The notes beneath the pieces are model-generated. The model saw only the letters and a list, made by a program, of their open reading frames with translations, ran no database searches and was not told where the DNA came from. From positions 30,511 to 66,971 of the forward strand of contig NZ_AYWO01000014.1 in NCBI RefSeq assembly GCF_000502955.1: 36,461 bases of DNA, given 5' to 3'. This stretch comes from Mesorhizobium sp. LNHC252B00 (GTDB taxonomy: Bacteria > Pseudomonadota > Alphaproteobacteria > Rhizobiales > Rhizobiaceae). A program made the translations under genes and the position numbers. Positions 27,190 through 35,950 of this stretch are shown piece by piece. Within the stretch, counting starts at the first letter, position 1. Every line of letters begins with the position of its first letter.

Positions 27190-27804
27190 AAGCGCTGGAC
27201 GAGGACAAGTTCCGCTGGCCGCGGGTGGAGAACGGCGTGATCCGGCTTGCCGCGCCCAACTGATGGCGCTCGTCGAAGGCAACTGGCGCGTTTGAGCCGA
27301 TCGGAGACGGCGTCCGACGTCGGCCGGATAGGCCGTGGCGAAGTGACTCAGGCGCAAAAGGCGGGCCTCTAGCCGTGCAAAATAAGCTTTTGTCGGCGTC
27401 ATGACGAGAAGCGCTTTGGCCCGTCTCCACGAAATCGTTCCGCTCAAGGCGATATTCGTCGCTATGGCGGCGGAGAAGGCCGAACTGCAACAACTCCGGA
27501 GCGAAACACTCAAGGCCGAGATCGTCCGGATGGCGACACTCAACGAGCGTGCCCAGGAGAGGATCGCCGACCTTCAGGGATCAAGCAGCTGGAGCGCGCC
27601 GCTTCGGTCGCAGCTCCGAGAAGCTCGAACGTGCCCAGCAGGCCTTCGCCTTCGAAATCCAGACCGGGCTCGGCGCGATTGAGTCCGAGCTCGAGGCCGC
27701 AAGACCGCAAGACCGACAGGCGAGCCGCGACGTGGTGCGCGACCGCGCAAGGCGGTCCCGGCGCATCTGGAGCGGGTCGAGATGGTCATCCGCCCCGAGC
27801 CATG
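27190..27804 (+). pseudogene. IS66-family remnant (TnpB end and TnpC start)
   Basis: From 27195 the reading LDEDKFRWPRVENGVIRL matches the C-terminus of IS66 TnpB; a frameshift follows near 27260, after which QLMALVEGNWRV resumes. From 27401 (MTRSALARLHEIVPLKAI...) comes the N-terminal coiled-coil start of the IS66 TnpC transposase, with ALNERAQERIADLQG-type and RSEKLERAQQAF segments split by frameshifts near 27575. It ends in VEMVIRPEPC, a piece of the TnpC zinc-finger start. It is cut at 27804 by the IS4 element. Confidence 0.8.
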
Positions 27805-29101
27805 CAGGACTGTCCGGGGAAATTTATTCATATATGAAGGCCATCTGATTGAGGCAGGATCGGTCTCTTGGTCGGCTCGGATTGACCGGCGGCGGCTTAT
27901 CGATGGCGTTTATTTTTCGCCGCCCGAACAAGTATTGGGCGACCAGCTCTGTGAACCGCAGGATTGGAATGGCGACACCTCGGGCGCGCGCGACGATGCG
28001 CAGCAGTGCATAGGCGATCATTGCCGCGAAGAGCTGCAGGCGGATTGCATTGCCGTTGTTGCCCAGGAACTTGCCGATCTTGAGGTGCTGCTTGATCCAG
28101 CGGAACAGAAGCTCGATTTGCCAGCGGCCTTTGTAGAGCTGCCCGATCTCGACTGCGGAGCGCTCCATGTCGTTGGTCAAAAGCATGATGGTGTCGCCTT
28201 CCTGGCGTTGGATGCGCAGGCGCCGCAGGCGTATCGGCAGCTTGCAAGCGCCCTTGCTGACCAGGTTCACCTCACTGTCTTCCAGGACCAGGAAGCCGTC
28301 GCCCTGCGGCTCGGCCACGGGGCGGTTGCACAGCTGCGCCAGCCCCATGTTGGTCTTGGGCCGCGTTACGAAGACCGACCCGGCCTCGGCGATCGCCGTC
28401 CACCAGCCATAGTGGCAATAGCCCTTGTCGAACACATAGGTCGCCGCGGGCTCGATGGTGATCCGGCGGCCGATCTGGGCGTCGTTGACGTTGGCGTCGG
28501 TGATGTCGAGGACGCGCGGATGGTCGGCCTTCGGGTCATAGACGACATGGACCTTCATGCCGCGGATGCGTCCGTTCGACTTGGCCCACTCGCACAGCTT
28601 GCCGAGCGGAATGGGGGTCGAATCGATCAGCCGCAGCATTTCTTTACCCTCTTGCCGCGTCTGCCGGTCGAGCAGGCCCGCCACCAGGCTGAAGGCCTCG
28701 GCAAAAATGGCGACCGGGCGCCGTCTGTTGGCATCCGACAAGGTCGAACGCATCAGCGGACCGCTGCCCAGGTGGTAATGATGCTGGCTGTTGGCATTCC
28801 AACCGGCTTCCAGGCCACGCAGGCTGTCGCTGCCGCAGAACTGAGCATAGATCAACACCACCAGATGATCCCAACTCCTGAACGATTTGTCGTAGGCATC
28901 GCCGTCGTGACGATCCACAATGGCTTGGAATTGACGGCGATCCATGGCTTCAAGAAGCTGCCCGAAGATGCTAGGTGCAAAGCGCATGCCCCGTTCCTTT
29001 TCTGAGTCTCGACAACCAGAGAGAAGACGGACAAACCCCGTTTTACGGGGCATGCACATGCGGCATTTCGATTCACTCAAAACTTTCCCCGGACAGTCCT
29101 G
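27805..29101. mobile_element. Complete IS4-family insertion sequence, 1297 bp
   Basis: The element has terminal inverted repeats CAGGACTGTCCGGGGAAA at both ends (left 27805-27822, right 29083-29100/29101) and a 9-bp target duplication CGAGCCATG on both sides (27796-27804 and 29102-29110), which is the range typical of the IS4 family. It contains one transposase gene in minus orientation. The intact ends and duplication mean that it moved in recently; its left flank is the IS66 remnant. Confidence 0.9.
27824..28987 (-). CDS. IS4-family transposase (DDE)
   Basis: From ATG 28987 the protein (387 aa) starts MRFAPSIFGQLLEAMDRRQFQAIVDRHDGD, typical of the rhizobial IS4-type transposase with the leading DUF4372-like domain, and contains EMLRLIDSTPIPL, then VHVVYDPKADHPRVLDIT and VFDKGYCHYGWW (DDE catalytic aspartates) and the Y-(2)-R-(3)-E signature YKGRWQIELLFRWIKQHLKIGKFLG. 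The frame is open upstream to 29215 into the IstA remnant, giving a false longer reading of 463 codons; the true gene starts inside the IS. Intact catalytic motifs suggest the element could be active. Confidence 0.92.
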   Translation of the reverse strand: MRFAPSIFGQLLEAMDRRQFQAIVDRHDGDAYDKSFRSWDHLVVLIYAQFCGSDSLRGLEAGWNANSQHHYHLGSGPLMRSTLSDANRRRPVAIFAEAFSLVAGLLDRQTRQEGKEMLRLIDSTPIPLGKLCEWAKSNGRIRGMKVHVVYDPKADHPRVLDITDANVNDAQIGRRITIEPAATYVFDKGYCHYGWWTAIAEAGSVFVTRPKTNMGLAQLCNRPVAEPQGDGFLVLEDSEVNLVSKGACKLPIRLRRLRIQRQEGDTIMLLTNDMERSAVEIGQLYKGRWQIELLFRWIKQHLKIGKFLGNNGNAIRLQLFAAMIAYALLRIVARARGVAIPILRFTELVAQYLFGRRKINAIDKPPPVNPSRPRDRSCLNQMAFIYE

Positions 29102-29110
29102 CGAGCCATG

Positions 29111-29383
29111 GGGCAAGAAGCGCTCCCGCAGCCAATCGTCCAGTCCGTCAAACGCCGTCGGCCGCACAGGCATGCGAAACGGAACAGTCCCGCCCTCGCT
29201 TAGATACCGAGGCACCGTGTTGCGCGCGCACCCGAATTCCTTCGCCCGTCGGTTCCCCAGCCAACCTCATGCCGCCGCAGCATCGCTGCCACCTCTTCAG
29301 GCTGAAGGATCTGCTCTCCCTGCATCGTTCTCGACAATGCAGGAATCGCCCAATCCCAATCGCCATCCATGCCTCCTCTCATA
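29111..29383 (-). pseudogene. N-terminal remnant of an IS21-family IstA transposase
   Basis: Read leftward from 29383 (MRGGMDGDWDWAIPALSRTMQGEQILQPEEVAAMLRRHEVGWGT) and, after a frameshift near 29225, RYLSEGGTVPFRMPVRPTAFDGLDDWLRERFL, this is the HTH and linker of IstA. It stops at the IS4 target site with a few unrelated residues. The rest of IstA and IstB are gone. Confidence 0.75.
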
Positions 29384-29400
29384 ACCGAGAGGTCAGTTTC

Positions 29401-30351
29401 TCAATTCGGCCGACAAGTGAGACGCCCGGTGCTCTTAGGCAGGGTAATCATACGAGATGCCTCCTGCAACATCATTTCCCGCATCCATAGGCTTGCCGGA
29501 TCATTATTGTGAAGCGCAGGCCATTGGACGGCCTCCGTGAATGCGGCAGGAAGTGGCGGCGGAAGTTCGACAATCCGCAGGGGTGTTAATTTTGCGAAAT
29601 GCTGCGCCAGCCGCAACGGCATGGTCCCGATGCGGCTGGTGCCTGATAGAAGGGGCGGGATCATGCTAAAGCCGTGTACGACGACCTCGATACGTCTCTC
29701 GAAACCGTTCTCGAGCAAATACCATTCCTCGATGGAGGGCTGCCGGGTGTCCCCGAATTTAAGCACAACCTGCCCCATCGACAAGTATCGGTCGAATGTA
29801 AGTGGCTCTGACAGCTGCTTGTTCGTGCCGCAGCCTACGCATACGAGCATATCTTCGAACAGGGCTGCGCGAGGATGTTTCGACATGAACACTTCCGGCA
29901 TAATCAGAAAATCAACGTCGCCGCGCCGGAGAAGCTCCTCGGGGTCGTCGGAAATAGGCAGACATTCGAAGCGGACGGCGGGAGCTTCCCGCGCAGCACG
30001 CTTTACGATTTTCTTAAAAAATACGAGTGTGAGGTAATCGGAAAGGATGATGCGGAAGCGACGATCCGATCCGACCGGGTTAAAGGGGTCCCAGGAAATA
30101 ATCGACAGCTGGATGTGCAGCAATGCCTCCCGGACTGCTGTGGCGAGCCCCTCCGCGCGCGGTGTCAAAATGAGTTCGCGGCCGTTCATCGTAAATAGCT
30201 CATCGCTGAAATAGGCGCGTAACCGACCGACGGCGGCGCTCATGGCCGGCTGACTCAGGTTAATACTGCGGGCTGCGGCGGTGACTTTACGCTCCCTGAT
30301 CAAAGCGTCCAGCACAACGAGGAGATTTAGATCGAGTCCCTTAAAACGCAT
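29401..30351 (-). CDS. nodD: LysR-type nodulation regulator NodD (left copy)
   Basis: The 316-residue protein is a complete NodD: start [55 protein letters not shown] (LysR HTH), then the ligand domain with [32 protein letters not shown] motifs and a normal C-terminus. In the cytosol it binds nod boxes and, with host flavonoids, activates nod genes. It is about 90 percent identical in the first 170 residues to the second NodD at the right edge, estimated by eye. A nod box lies upstream and faces away (30362-30409). The nodD gene sits next to the IS remnants. Confidence 0.96.
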   Translation of the reverse strand: MRFKGLDLNLLVVLDALIRERKVTAAARSINLSQPAMSAAVGRLRAYFSDELFTMNGRELILTPRAEGLATAVREALLHIQLSIISWDPFNPVGSDRRFRIILSDYLTLVFFKKIVKRAAREAPAVRFECLPISDDPEELLRRGDVDFLIMPEVFMSKHPRAALFEDMLVCVGCGTNKQLSEPLTFDRYLSMGQVVLKFGDTRQPSIEEWYLLENGFERRIEVVVHGFSMIPPLLSGTSRIGTMPLRLAQHFAKLTPLRIVELPPPLPAAFTEAVQWPALHNNDPASLWMREMMLQEASRMITLPKSTGRLTCRPN

Positions 30352-30361
30352 GCATTGACCT

Positions 30362-30409
30362 ATCCGACCCGTGGATGGGTATCGCCCAAATAATCAATTT
30401 CACGAATGG
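30362..30409 (+). promoter_or_regulatory. nod box between nodD and the end of nodJ, antisense to nodJ
   Basis: On the plus strand the site reads ATCCGACCCGTGGATG, then GGTATCGCCCAAATAATC and AATTTCACGAATGG: all consensus blocks with consensus spacing (G for A in ATCCA). It lies 10 bases from the nodD start and eight bases before the nodJ stop. Its outward direction is rightward, into the 3' end of nodJ on the opposite strand. It probably belonged to a nodD-nod box-operon unit whose operon is gone; it can still regulate nodD. Confidence 0.85.
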
Positions 30410-30417
30410 TGAGAGCG

Positions 30418-31206
30418 TCAACGCATCAGCCGACGACGAAACAGAGCAACCGATAGGAAGAACGGCAAAACCGTGTATATGCAAAGCGCGCCGATATGCA
30501 GGCCCATGCTGCCGGCCGGACGGCCAAGCATCGCCGGACGAATGAGGTCAATTGCATGTGCGAGGGGCAACAAGGAGGCGACGTCCTGAAAAGCGCCGGG
30601 CAATTGGTTGACCGGAAACATCGCGCCGCAAAGGAAGAGCATGGGTGTTATAACAAGCGTATTATAAAATATGAAATATTCATAACTGGGCGCAAGCGCC
30701 GTGACGACCATCGCTAGACTTGCGAAGGCGAGGCCACTGAGAGCGATGACTGGCAGCAAGCAGAGGATGGATGGCCACGATGCGTAGCCGAGCGTGGTGG
30801 CAACAATAGTGATTGCTGTGCCCGCCATCAGGGCCTTGGTGGCTGCCCACGCCAATTCGCCGAGTAAGATATCGCCGAGCGTCAGCTGAGTGCATAGCAT
30901 TCCTTCCCAGGTGCGCTGGTCGCCCATGCGGCCGAAACTCCCGTAAACCGTTTCAGCGGTCGCCGATGCCATCGCGCTTGTGGCAACCATGCCAGCCGCG
31001 AGAAACGCAATGTACGAAGTGCCCTCAACAGGACCTATCATTGTTCCGATTCCAAAGCCGAGACCGAACAGATAGATCATCGGATCGGCGAGGTTGCCGA
31101 GCACCGATGCAAGCCCGATTTTCTTCCATCCAAGATAGTTGCGGCGCCAAACCGCGACCCAATTCCACGCATTGGCGGGCATGCCCGCCGCATAACGTTC
31201 GCCCAT
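30418..31206 (-). CDS. nodJ: Nod factor export permease NodJ
   Basis: The product is a 262-residue ABC-2 type membrane protein with about six spans ([25 protein letters not shown] and [19 protein letters not shown] among others) that with NodI exports lipo-chitooligosaccharides. Motifs typical for Nod[63 protein letters not shown] and [12 protein letters not shown]. It lies four bases after nodI and is the last gene of the operon; its stop is eight bases from the orphan nod box. Confidence 0.95.
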   Translation of the reverse strand: MGERYAAGMPANAWNWVAVWRRNYLGWKKIGLASVLGNLADPMIYLFGLGFGIGTMIGPVEGTSYIAFLAAGMVATSAMASATAETVYGSFGRMGDQRTWEGMLCTQLTLGDILLGELAWAATKALMAGTAITIVATTLGYASWPSILCLLPVIALSGLAFASLAMVVTALAPSYEYFIFYNTLVITPMLFLCGAMFPVNQLPGAFQDVASLLPLAHAIDLIRPAMLGRPAGSMGLHIGALCIYTVLPFFLSVALFRRRLMR

Positions 31207-31209
31207 TGT

Positions 31210-32121
31210 TCAGTCCTCCATCTCGCGCCCGGTTAGCCGCAAAAACACATCCTCGAGATTGGGGGGACGCTGCAGAAGGCGTAGACCCGCGCGCCCGCGT
31301 AGCTGCGCCAGCACCTGCTCCGGATCGGGTGCATAGCAAAAAAGCGTCTCACCGCTCACCTCGATGCGCTGTGCGTACGGCCGGATCAGCGCACCCAGTT
31401 CATGCGGATTGCCGCCGTAGACCTCGACCACGTCACAGCCGATCTGCTCGTCAATGAGTGCGGACGGGCGGCCTTCGGCGATCTTGCGCCCCTCCTCCAT
31501 AACGCACAGCCGATCGCACAGCCGCTCGGCCTCTTCCATGAAATGGGTAGTCAAAAGAATAGTCTTGCCCCGCGCCAGCAGCGATCGCAGCCGTTCCCAG
31601 ATCAGGTGGCGGGCCTGCGGATCGAGGCCGGTGGTCGGCTCGTCCATCACCAGCAAGTGCGGGTCATTGATCAGCGCACGCGCGAGCGTCAGGCGCCGCT
31701 TCATGCCGCCGGACAGTTCGGCGACGCGCGCATCCGCTTTGTTCTCGAGGCGGGCGAACTCAAGCAGCGATGGTATGACCGCATCGATCTGGCGTCTGCT
31801 CATCCGGAAGTAGCGCCCGAACACCAACAGGTTCTCGCGTACAGTGAACGCGGTATCAAGATTGTCGAACTGCGGGACCACGCCGATGCGCATACGTGCC
31901 AAACGCGCGCGCGCCGGCACTGGAACGCCGAGCACAGCAATCTTCCCCGCATCGGGCGATGTCATGCCGAGGACCATACGCGCAATCGTGCTTTTGCCCG
32001 CGCCGTTCGGTCCCAAGAGCCCGAAGCATTCCCCCGCCGCAACGCGGAACGACAGTCTGTCGACAACGAGCTTGTCATAAGTTTTGCTTACGTCAGTAAG
32101 ATCGATCGCTACCATGGACAT
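31210..32121 (-). CDS. nodI: Nod factor export ATP-binding protein NodI
   Basis: The 303-residue ABC ATPase pairs with NodJ to export Nod factor. Walker A is [11 protein letters not shown] at residues 35-45, followed by the Q-loop region [25 protein letters not shown], the signature [19 protein letters not shown], Walker [26 protein letters not shown] and the H-loop [20 protein letters not shown]. The C-terminus ends [19 protein letters not shown]. The start follows the nodU remnant by four bases. Operon and length are normal. Confidence 0.96.
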   Translation of the reverse strand: MSMVAIDLTDVSKTYDKLVVDRLSFRVAAGECFGLLGPNGAGKSTIARMVLGMTSPDAGKIAVLGVPVPARARLARMRIGVVPQFDNLDTAFTVRENLLVFGRYFRMSRRQIDAVIPSLLEFARLENKADARVAELSGGMKRRLTLARALINDPHLLVMDEPTTGLDPQARHLIWERLRSLLARGKTILLTTHFMEEAERLCDRLCVMEEGRKIAEGRPSALIDEQIGCDVVEVYGGNPHELGALIRPYAQRIEVSGETLFCYAPDPEQVLAQLRGRAGLRLLQRPPNLEDVFLRLTGREMED

Positions 32122-32125
32122 GGGT

Positions 32126-32410
32126 TCATTTTACCGAGAGGGACGCCAAGACTGGCGGTTGCTTGGTTGCCTGCCGGACCTGAAACTGTGACTCGTCTTC
32201 GCCATCCCAGCCGTCGATAACGAACTGATCGACATCACAAGGATTTAGCCCCTGTTCCGGTAAAGCGGCGATAATTGCGTCGAGATTACCGATGGCTTGG
32301 TAACGCGGATCGTTGTGCCGCTTTTCCTGGTCAACGCAGAAGACGAGCCGTCCATCCTCGACCAGGGCGATCGCCCCATCATGGGTCAGCTTGGTACCAC
32401 AGATGCGCAT
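32126..32410 (-). pseudogene. nodU: Truncated NodU (carbamoyltransferase), N-terminal part only
   Basis: The reading MRICGTKLTHDGAIALVEDGRLVFCVDQEKRHNDPRYQAIGNLDAIIAAL...VIDGWDGEDESQFQV matches the first about 80 residues of NodU, which carbamoylates the non-reducing end of the Nod factor. After this the sequence changes to an unrelated tail ([16 protein letters not shown]) and stops at 32126, four bases before nodI. Normal NodU has about 560 residues, so about 85 percent is deleted. The operon frame is kept, so nodIJ expression is not expected to suffer. NodU function is lost unless another copy exists. Confidence 0.92.
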
Positions 32411-32445
32411 AGTGTCTCCAGGTTAACGGCGATAGATTCGATTCA

Positions 32446-33054
32446 TCAGGAAGCGGAAAGCGGGTTCCGGAAACGGACGAGCAAGCAGTCTTCGTTGACC
32501 GACTCGCCCCGACACTCAAGACGCTCTACCTCGATCAACGTTTCGTTCAGCATGGCGATGACCGGCTCAGCACCAGCGGCGTGACCCCAGCGACGGCAAT
32601 TAGCATCCCTTGCCGATCCGAAGATCAGATGCCCGCCTGGCGCAAGCACCCGCACCAGGTTTTTGACGGCCGCGCGCATCTCGGCTATGTCTTCGAGATA
32701 GTAGAGGACCTCCGCCACAACGATCAGGTCAAACAACTCGTCGGTCGAAAACTGTTGAACATCGGAGACTATCCACTTGATGCGCGACGGCTCGTTTATC
32801 CGTTGACGTGCTCGAGCAATAGCTTGCGCCACGACATCGATGACGGTGAGCCCTTGGCAGTAGGGGGCTAGTTTTTCCGTGAATGCGCCGGCAGCGCACC
32901 CGACTTCGAGGGCATTTGAAATGGAGCCTTGGGCAAGCGCCAGCTGGAGCATTTGCGTGTGGCGCTTCCGCTCGAACGGATTGCCGTCGAGAAGCCACGG
33001 ATCGTCTGCGGCCAATTCCCGATCAAGCAACTGATGATTCACGTTCTGGGTCAA
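32446..33054 (-). CDS. nodS: Nodulation N-methyltransferase NodS
   Basis: The 202-residue SAM-dependent methyltransferase N-methylates the deacetylated glucosamine of the Nod factor. I chose the TTG at 33054: GAGAGG lies eight bases upstream, and MTQNVNHQLLDRELAADDPW fits NodS N-termini; GTG 33042 is an alternative, and the long frame to 33276 runs into nodC. Motif I is ALEVGCAAGAFTEKLAPYC, then LTVIDV, the core QFSTDELFDLIVVAEVLYYLED and LAPGGHLIFGSARD. The gene lies 35 bases after nodC, in the usual ABCSUIJ order. Confidence 0.93.
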   Translation of the reverse strand: MTQNVNHQLLDRELAADDPWLLDGNPFERKRHTQMLQLALAQGSISNALEVGCAAGAFTEKLAPYCQGLTVIDVVAQAIARARQRINEPSRIKWIVSDVQQFSTDELFDLIVVAEVLYYLEDIAEMRAAVKNLVRVLAPGGHLIFGSARDANCRRWGHAAGAEPVIAMLNETLIEVERLECRGESVNEDCLLVRFRNPLSAS

Positions 33055-33089
33055 ACTCGTGCACCTCTCGTCCACTAGGTAATTAGCGA

Positions 33090-34448
33090 TCACTCGTCGC
33101 CGCAAATGTTGCCCGACAGCACTAATTCCGAAGAATCCCGCGCAAGATTGAGCCTGCGAAGCGGAGCCGCATGCGGCGAGAATTCTGCCCTGCTGGAACC
33201 AGTGATCGGAGTTTGGGTGGGGGCCTGTTTTCCCCCAGTGTTCGATGTAGCGACAGCAGAGCCTCGCGACAGCCAATCGCTATTGCTCAATGTACACAGC
33301 GCGTAGGCTTTCAACGGAAGCAAGAGAAAGATGTTGATGAACGTGTGCAGCGAAAAGCCCAGAAATCGAAACTGTCGGGCACGAAATGCTACCACGCTGC
33401 ATCGGAGCATGGTCATGGACACAATCATCAGTCCTGTCCACCAAGGCACAGAGCCTGTCAGTGCGAAATGTGCGAGGCCCGTTAATACCGATACGGCGAG
33501 GAGTAGCGCGCCGAGATTCTGTCCGACCACGTCCAACGTGAGATAGCTATTCAGGCTGGGCAGCAAGCGCAGCCCAAGCAGCGTGTCCCGGAATGTGCTT
33601 CGTGCCCAACGGAGTTGTTGGCGCAGATACGGTCCGAGTCTGTTCGGGACGACTGTGGCCGCGATGGCGCTCGGAACGTACTCGGTTCGAAAGCCTGCTT
33701 TCAGCATCAGGATAGTAAGATGGCGATCCTCACCGAAGTCGCTTGGCTTGCCCCGAAAAAACTGCGACTCGTACTGGTCCAGTAACAAAAGGAGCGCAGA
33801 CCGGCGGTACATGGCACATGGGCCGCAACAGCACATAACGGCACCGAAGCGAGCCTGCGCCGCGCGCTCCTCGTTGCAAGCCAGCCAGTACTCCATGTCT
33901 ATCAGCCTGGTCAGCCAGCTCTCGCTCCGGTTACTGGCCGTCAACTGACCCATGACCGCGCCGACCGCTGGATTTCGCATCTTCGGTACAAGCTTGGCAA
34001 TGACGTCGGACGCGAGTAGCGTGTCTGAATCAACGTTAAGCACCAGATCCCCGGATGAGCGGCGTATCGCGGCGATCTGCGCCTTGCGCTTTCCAACATT
34101 CTCGGGAAGCAAAATGATGTCGAACCTAGGGTCGCGCGCGTAGGTTTCGTGGACAGTTCCTACGGCTTCGCGATTTCCAGAACCGTCATCAACCACATAG
34201 ACCCGAAGTCTTCCGGCGTATTCTTGGTCTGCAATGGAAGCCAGGCACTCTGAAAGCGTGCGCGGATCCTCGTTGAAGCAGGGGACGATGACATCCACGC
34301 TGGGCAGTTGATCGGAGCCGACGAGAACCTCTAACGCGGACGAGTCCTTTGTCGGCAGAGCATAAAGCCCCTGCATGCCCTTATAAGCAGTCGAGAGCAG
34401 CGCATAAAGCGATATGGCCACAGTGCTGGTTGTACCAAGAAGAGTCAT
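33090..34448 (-). CDS. nodC: Chitooligosaccharide synthase NodC
   Basis: The 452-residue family-2 glycosyltransferase joins GlcNAc units to build the Nod factor backbone in the inner membrane. An N-terminal span (TSTVAISLYALLSTAY) is followed by the catalytic domain: VYVVDDGS (Asp87-88), LNVDSDTLL (Asp140 and Asp142), the acceptor motif FGEDRHL (239-243) and QQLRW at 277-281, the processive-synthase signature. C-terminal spans (LTLDVVGQNLGALLLAVSVL, FINIFLLLPLKAYAL) complete it. The length is slightly longer than some NodC proteins because of the tail after residue 400. It starts 14 bases after nodB. Confidence 0.96.
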   Translation of the reverse strand: MTLLGTTSTVAISLYALLSTAYKGMQGLYALPTKDSSALEVLVGSDQLPSVDVIVPCFNEDPRTLSECLASIADQEYAGRLRVYVVDDGSGNREAVGTVHETYARDPRFDIILLPENVGKRKAQIAAIRRSSGDLVLNVDSDTLLASDVIAKLVPKMRNPAVGAVMGQLTASNRSESWLTRLIDMEYWLACNEERAAQARFGAVMCCCGPCAMYRRSALLLLLDQYESQFFRGKPSDFGEDRHLTILMLKAGFRTEYVPSAIAATVVPNRLGPYLRQQLRWARSTFRDTLLGLRLLPSLNSYLTLDVVGQNLGALLLAVSVLTGLAHFALTGSVPWWTGLMIVSMTMLRCSVVAFRARQFRFLGFSLHTFINIFLLLPLKAYALCTLSNSDWLSRGSAVATSNTGGKQAPTQTPITGSSRAEFSPHAAPLRRLNLARDSSELVLSGNICGDE

Positions 34449-34462
34449 GGGATCTCGTTTGT

Positions 34463-35122
34463 TCAGTGATGTTGAGGAAGTGAGCGGATTACAAATCCGC
34501 GCTCACGCAATGCTGGAATCAGCCGGGACAGCGCCGTGACCGTCTGGTCGCGCAGACCGGCGTGAGCGCCCTGGCTTAACTCGCCGGGAGGGCATCCGTC
34601 GTGCAAGAGTACGATTGCGCCCGGCCGGACAGAGGCGAGCACTTTATCGATAATCGCGTCGACCCCAGGGCGAGACCAATCTCGAGGGTCGACGGACCAA
34701 TGGAGGGCCGCCAGCCCGGCGATCTGTGAGGCTGTGAAGACTTCTTCGCTCCAGGCGCCGTAGGGCGCGCGAACATAGCGCACCGAGGCCTGCGGGCACG
34801 CTCTCATGATGGCGTCGTTCGCTTCAAAGACCTCACGTTGCACTTCGCCGAAACCGCATTGGTACAGATCCGGATGAGACATCGTGTGGTTGCCTACCTC
34901 GTGCCCTTCTGCGACCATCCGTTGGATTAGATCTGGGTGCTCTAAGGCGTAGGCGCCGATGACGAAGAAAGTCGCCGGCACCCGCTGCTCTGCCAGCACA
35001 TCGAGAATCTCCGGTGTGAAAAGTGGATTGGGACCGTCGTCAAACGTCAGATAAACGCTGCGACGGCCGGTGCCGTCAGAGCACTCACGGCGCACTTCGT
35101 ACAAGCAATCGGGACGGCTCAT
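34463..35122 (-). CDS. nodB: Chitooligosaccharide deacetylase NodB
   Basis: The ATG at 35122 overlaps the nodA stop in an ATGA junction, so this start is preferred over the longer reading to 35164. The 219-residue enzyme removes the N-acetyl group of the non-reducing terminal GlcNAc. NodB-domain motifs: [12 protein letters not shown] (Asp28-29), NHTMSHPDL (metal histidines His79 and His83), [24 protein letters not shown] and IVLLHDG. It supplies the free amine that NodA acylates. The length is normal for the family. Confidence 0.96.
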   Translation of the reverse strand: MSRPDCLYEVRRECSDGTGRRSVYLTFDDGPNPLFTPEILDVLAEQRVPATFFVIGAYALEHPDLIQRMVAEGHEVGNHTMSHPDLYQCGFGEVQREVFEANDAIMRACPQASVRYVRAPYGAWSEEVFTASQIAGLAALHWSVDPRDWSRPGVDAIIDKVLASVRPGAIVLLHDGCPPGELSQGAHAGLRDQTVTALSRLIPALRERGFVIRSLPQHH

Positions 35123-35712
35123 AGCTCTGGTCCGTTCCGATCTATCATCGTGCCCGTGGGCCATTCGCTGATCGGCCGTCCAACCGGCAGAACAATGGTG
35201 AGTGCGTCATCGATGCGTGTGGGCGGCAGGTCGAGGCGGGCCTCTGGTCGGGTGGAGCGCACGCGAATTCCCGACAAAACGGCCAAAGGCCTGTATCGCC
35301 GCCCGAACCTCTCAACATGATTCCGCAGCGCGTCCCGGACCGTTCCGAAAGCGAATGGAACGCCAAGCTCCTGCAGTATTGGAAGCATGACATGGATTGA
35401 ATGGGCGATTCCGAGACCCTCAAGGTCCGGACGTACCCCGTACAGGCCCAGCTCAGCCACCAACAGGTCGACCGCGTCAACCTTGATGAAACGGCGTAGT
35501 ATGCCCATGTGAGCCGCTACACCGCTTGAATCATAGGCGATCACGCGGAGTTCAGGCCTGGCTCCGGCCCAGCTTCGACTACCTTCGAACGGTTCTGCGT
35601 TGGACGCCCCAGTCGGCCCGTACGTATCACGAAAGAACTCGGCGAGCTCAACGTGATCGGAGAGCTGCAACTCGTTTTCCCAGCACAACTTCCACTGCAC
35701 CTGATGGCGCAT
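35119..35712 (-). CDS. nodA: Nod factor N-acyltransferase NodA
   Basis: The 197-residue cytosolic enzyme transfers a fatty acyl chain to the free amine left by NodB. The start ATG 35712 has GAGAGG six bases upstream. The sequence is typical from end to end: [57 protein letters not shown], then [33 protein letters not shown] and [15 protein letters not shown]. It is the first recognised gene of the nod operon; a 38-codon ORF lies between it and the nod box. Confidence 0.97.
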   Translation of the reverse strand: MRHQVQWKLCWENELQLSDHVELAEFFRDTYGPTGASNAEPFEGSRSWAGARPELRVIAYDSSGVAAHMGILRRFIKVDAVDLLVAELGLYGVRPDLEGLGIAHSIHVMLPILQELGVPFAFGTVRDALRNHVERFGRRYRPLAVLSGIRVRSTRPEARLDLPPTRIDDALTIVLPVGRPISEWPTGTMIDRNGPEL

Positions 35713-35749
35713 TCAGGACCTCTCTTCATATTAGTTTTTTGCGGCCGCA

Positions 35750-35866
35750 TTACCCGACCAAAGCGGCGCTGTTGGCTGCATTCAGCCGTTGTCGTTGGCG
35801 AAGGTGAGCCAGACGCTCTCTCGAAGTTCCGGCCCGTGTCGTCGATTTGAGCTTGACGTCGCTCAT
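35750..35866 (-). CDS. Small ORF between nod box and nodA, 38 aa
   Basis: ATG 35866 has AGAGGAA six to seven bases upstream, a strong Shine-Dalgarno, and begins MSDVKLKSTTRAGTSRERLAHLRQRQRLNAANSAALVG, stopping at 35750, about 38 bases before nodA. It is basic (many Arg) and soluble. In Bradyrhizobium nodY/nodK lies in this position between nod box and nodA but is longer; homology is not shown. It could be a leader peptide, a decayed nodY-like gene or a real small protein. Confidence 0.5.
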   Translation of the reverse strand: MSDVKLKSTTRAGTSRERLAHLRQRQRLNAANSAALVG

Positions 35867-35892
35867 TAACGTTCCTCTAATGCATGGCTCGT

Positions 35893-35940
35893 AAATTCGT
35901 AAAATTGATTGTTTGAATGATACGCATCCACACGTTGGAT
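35893..35940 (-). promoter_or_regulatory. nod box driving the nodABCSUIJ operon
   Basis: On the minus strand: ATCCAACGTGTGGATG, then CGTATCATT and CAAACAATCAATTTTACGA, a near-consensus nod box with normal spacing. It lies about 25 bases before the small ORF and 180 bases before nodA, and is divergent to the nodD at the right edge, which starts 10 bases away. NodD with flavonoids should activate the operon from here. Confidence 0.93.
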
Positions 35941-35950
35941 AGAACATGAC

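Noticed and set aside
27782..29005. 407-codon open frame on the plus strand
   Set aside because: Antisense shadow of the IS4 transposase; no family features and no ribosome binding site.
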